DNA of 5,167 nt from CAG-492 sp035388585 (GTDB lineage: Bacteria; Bacillota; Clostridia; TANB77; CAG-508), in assembly GCA_035388585.1 (NCBI GenBank), contig DAOOQE010000045.1, positions 1 to 5,167 on the forward strand. The letters run 5' to 3'. The notes below the pieces were generated by a model, which was given only the letters and a program-made list of their open reading frames with translations, was not told the DNA's origin and made no database searches. This document shows positions 1 through 5,167 of this stretch, piece after piece. Position 1 is the stretch's first letter; every line of letters starts with the position of its first letter. The position numbers and the translations under genes are program-made.

Positions 1-12
1 ATTTATAAATAT

Positions 13-45
13 AAAAAAAGATATAGACTATAAATCTATATCTTT
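13..45 (-). terminator. Intrinsic terminator of the HU gene
   Basis: Positions 17-27 and 35-45 form a perfect 11-bp inverted repeat (AAAGATATAGA / TCTATATCTTT) around a 7-nt loop. Read on the minus strand, the stem runs into seven consecutive T residues (complement of A13-A19, partly inside the stem). It lies about 30 nt past the HU stop codon, which is the expected place for a Rho-independent terminator. The stem is unusually AT-rich but matches the base composition of the window. No comparable T tract follows the stem on the plus strand, so it is probably one-directional. Confidence 0.8.
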
Positions 46-59
46 ATATGAATTCATAT
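46..59. repeat. 14-bp perfect palindrome between HU stop and terminator
   Basis: ATATGAATTCATAT is its own reverse complement. It directly abuts the terminator stem and lies in the HU 3' untranslated region. In RNA it could form a 5-bp hairpin with an AATT loop stacked next to the terminator. It may simply be a chance palindrome in AT-rich DNA. Confidence 0.4.
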
Positions 60-74
60 TTTATATAAATTTCA

Positions 75-353
75 TTATTTTTTGTTTACAAGGTCTTTTA
101 AAGCTTTTCCAGCTTTGAATACTGGAGCTTTTGATGCTGGTATTTTAATTTCTTCTTTAGTTTGAGGGTTTCTTCCTTTTCTAGCAGCTCTTTTTCTTAC
201 TTCGAAAGAACCAAATCCAACTAGTTGAACTTTTTCTCCTTTAACTAATGTTTCTGTAACAACATCTACAAATGCATTTAATGTTGCTTCAGCATCTTTC
301 TTTGTGCTTCCTGTTTTAGCAGCTAGTGCTGCGATTAAATCAGATTTGTTCAT
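75..353 (-). CDS. hup: HU-family histone-like DNA-binding protein
   Basis: This encodes a complete 92-residue HU protein, the usual length for the family (about 90). HU dimers bind and bend DNA with little sequence specificity, compact the nucleoid and assist replication, repair and transcription. The N-terminal helical dimerisation region spans roughly residues 3-38. The conserved GFGSF turn is at 46-50. The beta-arm that enters the minor groove covers about 53-75, with Arg53, Arg55, Arg58, Arg61 and the Asn62-Pro63 pair; Pro63 is the intercalating proline of the family. The C-terminal FKAGKALKD block is at 79-87. The start is fixed by AGGAGG at 363-368, nine bases upstream of ATG. The gene is visibly richer in G+C than the flanking spacer, as expected for a highly expressed conserved gene. 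It is followed by its own terminator and co-directional with the flippase gene 495 bp upstream. HU rather than IHF is preferred because this appears to be a Firmicute; the family call is very secure. Confidence 0.97.
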   Translation of the reverse strand: MNKSDLIAALAAKTGSTKKDAEATLNAFVDVVTETLVKGEKVQLVGFGSFEVRKRAARKGRNPQTKEEIKIPASKAPVFKAGKALKDLVNKK

Positions 354-362
354 TATACATTA

Positions 363-368
363 CCTCCT
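363..368 (-). promoter_or_regulatory. Strong Shine-Dalgarno site of HU
   Basis: The minus strand reads AGGAGG here, with nine bases before the HU ATG at 351-353. A second, out-of-frame ATG at 358-360 lies only two bases after the site. It would give a six-codon peptide, and the spacing is too short for normal initiation, so the site supports the ATG at 353. Confidence 0.85.
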
Positions 369-491
369 ATAGTTTCGTATATGTAGACTTGCTTTTTTAT
401 CTACTAATATCAATATTCGCCAAAATAATTTAAAATCCTTCTTTTTTTTACTATATTTGCAAAAAATCCTTAAATATCAGGGTTTTACAAT

Positions 492-521
492 ATTATGTTT
501 ATCAAAATAATCATTTTACAA
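492..521 (-). promoter_or_regulatory. Weak candidate promoter for HU
   Basis: On the minus strand TTGTAA (516-521) and CATAAT (492-497) are separated by 18 bases, matching the sigma-A consensus at 4 of 6 and 5 of 6 positions. Transcription would begin near 485 and give a leader of about 130 nt. In DNA this AT-rich such matches occur easily. Other partial matches lie closer to the gene (for example GATAAA around 393-398), so the assignment is tentative. Confidence 0.22.
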
Positions 522-633
522 TTTTTTTTATTAATTTATTTAAATTTATCGATTTAAAATTTTTATTTACCTTATTATTTATAATATTATATTCATTTTT
601 TATTATTTTATTCTGTATATTTTTTCTATAATT

Positions 634-825
634 AAAGTTTTTCTGAATTTTATTATTTTTTTATTTCCTTAAAGTTTTTTCTAAGTTTATTATTTTTTTA
701 ATACCTAAAAGTTTTTCTGAATTTTAATGTTTTTTTAATACTTTAATTTTTTTAAAATTTTTTAATACTTTAAAGTTTTTTCTAAATTTTTTATTTTTTA
801 ATGCTTTAAAATTTTGATAAATTTT
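634..825. repeat. Degenerate tandem repeat, unit about 37 bp
   Basis: A unit beginning AAAGTTTTTCTGAATTTT and continuing with an A/T run and a short TAATAC-like end recurs head to tail. The G of the AAAG core falls at 637, 674 and 711, exactly 37 bp apart, and again at 775. A worn copy lacking that G fits near 748 and another near 811. The 748-775 interval is about 10 bp short, suggesting an internal deletion. Copies differ by substitutions, so this is an old or fast-drifting array. There are no unique spacers between units. Its function is unknown; phased A/T tracts could cause DNA bending. Confidence 0.55.
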
Positions 826-848
826 ACAATTATATTAAATTTCATATA

Positions 849-2561
849 TTAATTCTTTATTATTTTTTTATATATCCCTATTTTTTCTAATACAGAATAT
901 ATTTTACCTCCATATGGAATCATTAAAATATCTTCTTTTGTAAAAATTTTTAAAATAAATATTGATACAATATAACTTATAACAGCAAAAACCAATGCTA
1001 TTATTGTAACCAATCTTGAAGGAATTATGCTCTTAAACAAAATAGAATTAATTGTATATGAACCTATTTGTAAAAATAAATTCCCTGAGAATATAATATA
1101 TATGGAATATGATAATATTACCATAATACCTGTAGCCATAATTGGTTTTACTAACCATTTAATAATGTTTATCTTTAAGTTTACTGTTTTAATCAGAACA
1201 GTAAAACCTATTGTAAATGCTATTATTTGGCAAATAACGGTTGCTAATGCTGCTCCTGCTGCTCCTCCAAAAATAAATACATCTGTAGGAATTTGTGTTA
1301 ACACTACATTTAATATTGCTTTTACTATAACTCCTAATAATAAAGCAATCGCTGGGACAAAAACTTTTCCCAATCCTTGTAATGCTCCATTAATTGTTTG
1401 TATCAAAGCTGCAAATACAATTGCTACAGCACAAATTTGTAAAACAAATGCTCCATATGGTGCATTTGGAAATAATAATTCTAAAATTGGTTGAGCAAAC
1501 ACAAACATTCCTATAGTTGAAGGAAGTCCTATTAAAATAGTTATTAATATAGAAAATGAGATTCTTTTTATGCATGATTCCATGTCACCTTTTGCTTTTG
1601 CAGCTGAAATCGCTGGTACTAGAGCTGTTGCGAAAGCTATATTAAATGATAATGGTAATGTACCTAATGTATCTACTTTCCCACTTAAAATACCATACTG
1701 TACTTTAGCTTCTGCCTCACTTGCAAATTTCTTTATTCCATTAACAACTGTTGCTGCATCAACATTCTTATTTATAGAACTAAGTATAGAACTTAAAGAC
1801 ATTGGCAAAGAAACATATAATATATTTTTAACTATTTCCAATACGCTCTTTTTTTCCTCAATAACTTTTGATGATGATCTAATTAATATTTCATTTCCTA
1901 TTTCTTTTCTATGAAATCTAAAATATGTAAAAATATAAACAAAACTTACTATTATTGCTAAAGTGGTTGCTAAATTAGCTCCGGCTGCCATAAGTGTTGT
2001 ATTTAGTCCTGTTGAAATACCAATTATTTCAACAATAATAATTGTTAAAACAGTTTTAAAAAGTTGTTCTAATGTTTGAGAGTTTGCTGTTGTCTTAATA
2101 GATCCTCTTCCATTAAAATATCCACGAAACACAGATATTATTGCTACAAAAAAAACTGATGGTGATAATGCAACTAAGGTTAATTCAGCTTCTGGAATTC
2201 CATTAAATCTAGAAATTGCTCCAGCTCCAAAAAAAAGAATACTAGCACCTATTAATCCAATTAAAGCAAATGTAAAAAAAGCTATTTTGAATATTCTATG
2301 TGCTCCCTTATAATTTCCTAATGATATTCTTTCTGATACTAATTTTGATACTGCATTTGGAACTCCAACTGAAGAAAGTGTTAGTAATAGAGCATATATT
2401 TGGTATCCTGAATTATATATTGCATTTCCTGCATCACCAAAACCTTCTTTATTAGTTAGATATAATTTATACATTAATCCTAGCAATTTTATAAGTACTT
2501 GTGAAACCATTAATGCAAGTACTCCTTGCATAAAACTTTCTTTTTTAATTTTTTTATTCAT
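849..2561 (-). CDS. SpoVB/MurJ-like MOP-superfamily polysaccharide flippase
   Basis: This predicts a 570-residue, almost entirely hydrophobic protein with about 14 membrane segments, the architecture of MOP-superfamily flippases that move lipid-linked sugars such as lipid II across the cytoplasmic membrane. Family-like features include the segment around 51-77 ending in GVPNAVSKLVSE (66-77), SVFRGYFNG (143-151), SQTLEQLFK (161-169), and the second-half start SLPMSLSSILSSIN (251-264). A charged cytoplasmic linker at about 215-240 divides two roughly seven-helix halves. Length slightly exceeds Bacillus SpoVB and YtgP/MurJ (about 520-545). I chose ATG at 2559-2561 because GAAGGG lies seven bases upstream. 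An in-frame TTG at 2574-2576, five codons earlier, overlaps that site and is less likely. The gene has its own promoter and is divergent from the coupling-protein gene. Whether it serves vegetative wall synthesis (MurJ), sporulation cortex (SpoVB) or another glycan cannot be settled from sequence; it is not proof of sporulation. Family call secure, substrate uncertain. Confidence 0.9.
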   Translation of the reverse strand: MNKKIKKESFMQGVLALMVSQVLIKLLGLMYKLYLTNKEGFGDAGNAIYNSGYQIYALLLTLSSVGVPNAVSKLVSERISLGNYKGAHRIFKIAFFTFALIGLIGASILFFGAGAISRFNGIPEAELTLVALSPSVFFVAIISVFRGYFNGRGSIKTTANSQTLEQLFKTVLTIIIVEIIGISTGLNTTLMAAGANLATTLAIIVSFVYIFTYFRFHRKEIGNEILIRSSSKVIEEKKSVLEIVKNILYVSLPMSLSSILSSINKNVDAATVVNGIKKFASEAEAKVQYGILSGKVDTLGTLPLSFNIAFATALVPAISAAKAKGDMESCIKRISFSILITILIGLPSTIGMFVFAQPILELLFPNAPYGAFVLQICAVAIVFAALIQTINGALQGLGKVFVPAIALLLGVIVKAILNVVLTQIPTDVFIFGGAAGAALATVICQIIAFTIGFTVLIKTVNLKINIIKWLVKPIMATGIMVILSYSIYIIFSGNLFLQIGSYTINSILFKSIIPSRLVTIIALVFAVISYIVSIFILKIFTKEDILMIPYGGKIYSVLEKIGIYKKIIKN

Positions 2562-2568
2562 TTCTTTT

Positions 2569-2574
2569 CCCTTC
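2569..2574 (-). promoter_or_regulatory. Shine-Dalgarno site deciding the flippase start
   Basis: The minus strand reads GAAGGG, seven bases before ATG at 2559-2561. Because the upstream TTG (2574-2576) overlaps this site, the site favours the shorter 570-residue protein over the 575-residue alternative. Confidence 0.6.
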
Positions 2575-2598
2575 AATTCTTCTTTTTTATTTTATTAG

Positions 2599-2627
2599 AT
2601 TATATTAATAATATTCAAGTTATTCAA
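2599..2627 (-). promoter_or_regulatory. Sigma-A-type promoter of the flippase gene
   Basis: On the minus strand TTGAAT (2622-2627) is followed after exactly 17 bases by a perfect TATAAT (2599-2604). Transcription would start near 2592 and leave a leader of about 30 nt that includes the GAAGGG ribosome binding site. Position and spacing are both ideal. The -35 box lies inside a 9-bp tandem repeat. Confidence 0.65.
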
Positions 2628-2630
2628 GTT
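2613..2630. repeat. 9-bp perfect tandem repeat at the flippase -35 box
   Basis: ATTCAAGTT occurs twice head to tail (2613-2621 and 2622-2630). On the minus strand this gives two TTGAAT hexamers nine bases apart, of which only the upstream one is correctly spaced from TATAAT. It could be a slippage duplication or a regulator site overlapping the promoter. Confidence 0.5.
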
Positions 2631-2651
2631 TTTTACAAAATATTATTTCAG

Positions 2652-2663
2652 AATATGCATATT
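2652..2663. promoter_or_regulatory. 12-bp palindrome between divergent promoters, possible operator
   Basis: AATATGCATATT is a perfect palindrome between the two divergent promoters, 24 bp from the flippase -35 and 49 bp from the ATPase -35. Its right part, CATATTA (2658-2664), also pairs with an inverted TAATATG at 2677-2683. Such symmetry is typical of dimeric regulator sites, but A/T-rich palindromes also arise by chance and no regulator gene is in the window. Confidence 0.3.
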
Positions 2664-2695
2664 ATATAGTAGACATTAATATGGATTATTTTAAA

Positions 2696-2727
2696 AATTT
2701 TAGCGAAAACCCTTGAAATTTTAACGA
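2696..2727 (+). repeat. Two direct repeats 21 bp apart around the ATPase -35 box
   Basis: AATTTTAGCGA (2696-2706) and AATTTTAACGA (2717-2727) differ at one of 11 positions, and their starts are exactly 21 bp apart, two DNA turns. One copy lies upstream of the -35 hexamer of the coupling-protein promoter. The other begins inside it and runs into the spacer. The CG dinucleotide in both copies stands out in this AT-rich stretch. The arrangement would suit same-face binding of a regulator. Confidence 0.35.
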
Positions 2728-2741
2728 TTTTGTAAGATAAT
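2713..2741 (+). promoter_or_regulatory. Sigma-A-type promoter of the VirD4-like gene
   Basis: TTGAAA (2713-2718) and GATAAT (2736-2741) are separated by 17 bases, each matching the consensus at 5 of 6 positions. The predicted transcription start near 2748 lies only about 14 nt before the ATG at 2762, or about 32 nt before the TTG alternative at 2780. The short leader bears on which start codon is used. Confidence 0.6.
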
Positions 2742-2761
2742 AGATGTAATAATTTATTTTA

Positions 2762-5140
2762 ATGAAAGTGGTGGATTTTTTGAAATATATAGATAAATTT
2801 TTAAAGCTGTTAAAAACAGATCGAAATACATTTGCAACATTTATACTAACTCTTATAACAGCATATTTAGTAGTTGATAGAGTAGTTGAAATACTAATTA
2901 TGATCTTTACAGGAATATCAGTTTCTTATTGGGGCCCTATACAATACACATTAGCTTTTGCATGCCCTGTATTTGCTTTTCTTTTTTCCGGAAGCTCAAA
3001 ATTTGTAACATCAGATAGAATCAAAATTTCATTTTTTTATTCTTATATAATATCATTATATATATTGATACTAGCAATGATAACTCAATGGTTAAATGCT
3101 GCATATTGGATGTTTTTATTATCGATTCCTAATTACCCAATAATAGCTACTCAACATAGTGATTTAATACAACCAGCACTTTGTTGGCTTTCAGCATATG
3201 TTCCATTATCTACATTTTATCCAATAGTTCAATGGCTAATAACAAAGGTAGATGATTCTAAAGATATTAAGGATTCAATTTTTGATTATAAAGGTATTAG
3301 TCTTTCAGGAAAACCTTCTGGAATTGGACCATTCACATGTGAAGTAGCAATTGGAAAAGATACCGGAACAGGAAAAATAATGAAAATTCCTGAAATAAGA
3401 AGATTTAATCAAATGCTTGTAGTAGGTGTTTCTGGTTCTGGAAAAACCTCTATGATATTTGAACCAATGATAGCTCAAGATATAGATAAAAAGTTTTTTC
3501 TAAAAGAAAATGGTAAAGAACTGGCATTTGTTGCATTAAAAAGTGGATTTGCAAATCTTAAATGCCCGTATGATAATGACTATATAAACAATAATTTTAA
3601 TTTAAATATGATTAAACCTGTTGAATCAAAACTTAAAGTCTTTCAGGTTTATATGAAAAAAATGATTTATAATATTTATGGTGGAAATATGATATATAGA
3701 GATTTAGGACTTACATATATGTGCCCTGATTTCGAATCAACATCTAGAATATTAGAAGTTGCAAAATGCTATAATATGAAAATAAACTTAATAGATCCAA
3801 ATGATAAAAATTCACCTGGACTAAACCCTTTTATTTTTGAAGATCCATTAAAAACAGCAATTGCTATATCTACTGTTTTATCTGGACTTTATGGCAAAAC
3901 TGCTCCAGACTTAGAAATTGCGTATAGAGAAAATTTTTCTAATCAAGCAATTGAAAATCTAACCATACTTTTAAAAGAAATGTATCCAAGACTTCATAAT
4001 GGAGAGTTACCAACATTAGAAGATCTTCTTTCATTATTAAATGATTTTAAAGCAGTTGAATATATGTGTGAACAAATGAAACAAATTCCAACACTAGCAG
4101 AAGAATATCCAATGGTAATTAATTATTTCAAAAGAAATTTTTATGAAAATAGTATTGGTAGAGCTGAAACAGAAAAGTTTATATATTCAGCCAGTACACA
4201 ATTAGATAACCTTCTACGACATCCTGGTGTTCGCTCTATACTATGTAATAGATCTAATAATATAAATTTTGATAAAGCTCTTTTAAAAGGTGAAATAACT
4301 TTAGTTTGTACAAGACGTGGAGATTTAGGTGCTTCTGCACACAAAGCCTTCGGATTATTTTTCCTAATGTTAATGCAGTATTCTGTATTAAGAAGACCTG
4401 GAAATGAAGATTCTAGAATTCCACATTTTTTATATATAGACGAATTTTCTGATTTTATATGCAATTCTACAGAATCAATTTTTACATTGTATAGAAAATA
4501 CAAAGTAGGAGCTGTAATTTCAGCACAAAATCTTTCTCAATTAGGAGCTGAAAAAAATAAATTTGGAAAAACTATTATTGCAAATTGTGCAAATAAAATT
4601 GTTTTTGGAAATAATTCTCCTGATGATAATGAATGGTGGTCTAAAGAACTTGGCGAAAAACGCGAGTGGGATTGGAATTCTACATATGATATGGCAAAAG
4701 GTGAATATGAACCTAAAGCAGGTGGAATAAAGTATAAATTTAAGGATGCATATGCACCTGGTAAAGTTCAATCACTTAAAGGTAAGCACTGCCTATATAA
4801 ACTTAGGGATTTAGGAAATAAGAGTGTTGTTGGTACCGCTGAATTAGATTATTTAAAAGCAAAATATAAAGAAAAACAAACAATTAAGAAATTCAATTTC
4901 GAAAAATTTGCAAATAGCACAACACAATCAACAACTTGTTCAGTTGATAATGATACAACTTCTACATCAATATTTACAAAAAAGAAAAATTCTATACTAA
5001 CAGGTTTTTCTAAATATGATAACACAGATGAAGAATTAGATCCAATTCAATTAGATAGTTCTGACTATGAATATGAATTTGATAATGAGGATGCAGTTTC
5101 ATTTAATATAAAGAAAAAGTTTAAAAATAACAATAAATAA
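2762..5140 (+). CDS. VirD4/TraG-like type IV coupling protein ATPase with multi-span membrane domain
   Basis: This predicts a 792-residue membrane-anchored ATPase of the VirD4/TraG/TraD family, which receives DNA-protein or protein substrates and feeds them to a type IV secretion channel. Residues about 23-160 hold roughly four or five hydrophobic segments, more than the two typical of VirD4. The Walker A loop is GVSGSGKTS (222-230, Lys228); Walker B is HFLYIDEF (555-562, Asp560-Glu561). Downstream, VISAQNLSQL (585-594, Gln589) matches the family's conserved Gln motif, within the TraG/TraD C-terminal (TraM-recognition) domain region. LIDPND...GLNPF (343-357) corresponds to the usual DP...NPL segment, but the DPKGE motif appears as CPDFEST (321-327), after an insertion of about 60 residues. 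The tail has a Ser/Thr/Asn-rich linker (718-736) and an acidic stretch (754-779, 11 acidic, no basic residues). ATG at 2762 lacks a ribosome binding site; TTG at 2780 follows GGTGG (2770-2774) and is a real alternative. No conjugation partners are visible, so the substrate is unknown. Confidence 0.88.
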   Translation: MKVVDFLKYIDKFLKLLKTDRNTFATFILTLITAYLVVDRVVEILIMIFTGISVSYWGPIQYTLAFACPVFAFLFSGSSKFVTSDRIKISFFYSYIISLYILILAMITQWLNAAYWMFLLSIPNYPIIATQHSDLIQPALCWLSAYVPLSTFYPIVQWLITKVDDSKDIKDSIFDYKGISLSGKPSGIGPFTCEVAIGKDTGTGKIMKIPEIRRFNQMLVVGVSGSGKTSMIFEPMIAQDIDKKFFLKENGKELAFVALKSGFANLKCPYDNDYINNNFNLNMIKPVESKLKVFQVYMKKMIYNIYGGNMIYRDLGLTYMCPDFESTSRILEVAKCYNMKINLIDPNDKNSPGLNPFIFEDPLKTAIAISTVLSGLYGKTAPDLEIAYRENFSNQAIENLTILLKEMYPRLHNGELPTLEDLLSLLNDFKAVEYMCEQMKQIPTLAEEYPMVINYFKRNFYENSIGRAETEKFIYSASTQLDNLLRHPGVRSILCNRSNNINFDKALLKGEITLVCTRRGDLGASAHKAFGLFFLMLMQYSVLRRPGNEDSRIPHFLYIDEFSDFICNSTESIFTLYRKYKVGAVISAQNLSQLGAEKNKFGKTIIANCANKIVFGNNSPDDNEWWSKELGEKREWDWNSTYDMAKGEYEPKAGGIKYKFKDAYAPGKVQSLKGKHCLYKLRDLGNKSVVGTAELDYLKAKYKEKQTIKKFNFEKFANSTTQSTTCSVDNDTTSTSIFTKKKNSILTGFSKYDNTDEELDPIQLDSSDYEYEFDNEDAVSFNIKKKFKNNNK

Positions 5141-5167
5141 AATTTAAAAATAACAATAAATAAAATT
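5120..5167 (+). repeat. 23-bp perfect tandem duplication across the ATPase stop codon
   Basis: The 23 bp at 5120-5142 recur without mismatch at 5143-5165, and two further bases match before the window ends. Copy one encodes the last residues (FKNNNK) and the TAA stop; copy two is just downstream. More copies may follow beyond the window. Because 23 is not a multiple of three, gain or loss of a copy upstream of the stop would shift the frame of the C-terminus. No terminator for this gene is visible before the window end. Confidence 0.85.

Larger units (their letters stand above)
354..848. other. Extremely AT-rich gene-free spacer between flippase and HU genes
   Basis: No credible gene is visible on either strand. 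The part from 541 to 840 has about 30 G or C bases in 300 by hand count (about 10%). The plus strand is markedly richer in T than A, so a transcript of the HU strand would be A-rich. The spacer must contain the HU leader and probably its promoter. The 634-825 part is a degenerate tandem repeat (separate entry). In many clostridial genomes a mazG gene lies between a spoVB-like gene and hup; nothing resembling MazG can be read here. No convincing terminator for the flippase gene was found: the only nearby hairpin (808-825) is purely A/T and lacks a T tract on the minus strand. Confidence 0.7.

Noticed and set aside
340..360. Six-codon open frame starting at the ATG at 358-360, overlapping the HU start
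   Set aside because: Only two bases separate it from the AGGAGG site, too close for initiation. The nine-base spacing to the HU ATG is the normal one.
383..404. GTAGA / TCTAC inverted repeat in the HU leader, considered as a regulatory hairpin
   Set aside because: It has only five base pairs with a 12-nt loop and no further structure; no riboswitch or T-box motif could be recognised.
495..557. 20-codon hydrophobic open frame on the plus strand in the AT-rich spacer
   Set aside because: Runs of TTT, TTA and ATT codons produce hydrophobic peptides by composition alone. The nearest AGGG is 12 bases upstream, and there is no promoter or other support.
539..558. Inverted repeat TTTAAAT / ATTTAAA with a 6-nt loop
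   Set aside because: The stem is purely A/T, lacks a T tract in the minus-strand direction, and such pairs are expected by chance at about 10% G+C.
634..825. Possible CRISPR array, given a period of about 37 bp
   Set aside because: The units are degenerate and abut head to tail with no unique spacers of constant length, the sequence is nearly pure A/T, and no cas gene is nearby.
808..825. AAAATTT / AAATTTT hairpin as terminator of the flippase gene
   Set aside because: There are no G-C pairs and no T tract after it on the minus strand, so it is too weak to call.
1027..1914. Open frames on the plus strand (1027-1494 and 1570-1914)
   Set aside because: They lie wholly inside the flippase gene on the opposite strand, have no ribosome binding sites, and their composition is that of a reverse-read membrane protein gene.
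4141..4771. Open frames on the minus strand inside the VirD4-like gene (4141-4503, 4541-4771)
   Set aside because: They are antisense to conserved ATPase motifs and show no recognisable protein features.
1..5167. tRNA, rRNA, insertion sequence or integration site
   Set aside because: No cloverleaf, rRNA-like sequence, transposase fragment, terminal inverted repeats or convincing long direct repeats were seen.

Overview
The window looks like chromosomal DNA from a very AT-rich, low-GC Firmicute, most likely a member of the Clostridia. Support comes from strong A/T bias at third codon positions, an AGGAGG ribosome binding site, sigma-A-type promoters, the standard bacterial code (TGG for Trp, no in-frame TGA read as sense), and protein sequences that resemble clostridial HU and SpoVB/MurJ-type transporters. 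No genus can be assigned from the sequence alone.

Layout. (1) Positions 1-368, minus strand: a complete HU-type nucleoid protein gene with a strong ribosome binding site and a clean intrinsic terminator. (2) 354-848: a gene-free spacer of about 495 bp. Its 541-840 part is only about 10% G+C by hand count, and it carries a degenerate tandem repeat of about 37 bp. (3) 849-2561, minus strand: a multi-pass membrane protein of the MOP exporter superfamily (SpoVB/MurJ-like lipid-linked polysaccharide flippase). (4) 2562-2761: a divergent promoter region with one good promoter facing each way, plus several short repeats and a palindrome that could be operators. (5) 2762-5140, plus strand: a 792-residue VirD4/TraG-like ATPase (type IV coupling protein family) with a multi-spanning N-terminal membrane domain and an acidic tail. 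Its stop codon lies inside a 23-bp perfect tandem duplication that runs to the window end.

How the genes relate. The flippase and HU genes are co-directional and recall the conserved clostridial/bacilli order spoVT-spoVB-like-mazG-hup/S4-yabPQ-divIC. Here no mazG is visible and the AT-rich spacer sits in its place. The coupling-protein-like ATPase is functionally unrelated to those housekeeping genes and is transcribed away from them. It looks like the start of a second module, perhaps a conjugative or secretion locus continuing past the window. No relaxase, VirB4, VirB6 or other partner is visible here. It is the least ordinary gene in the window.
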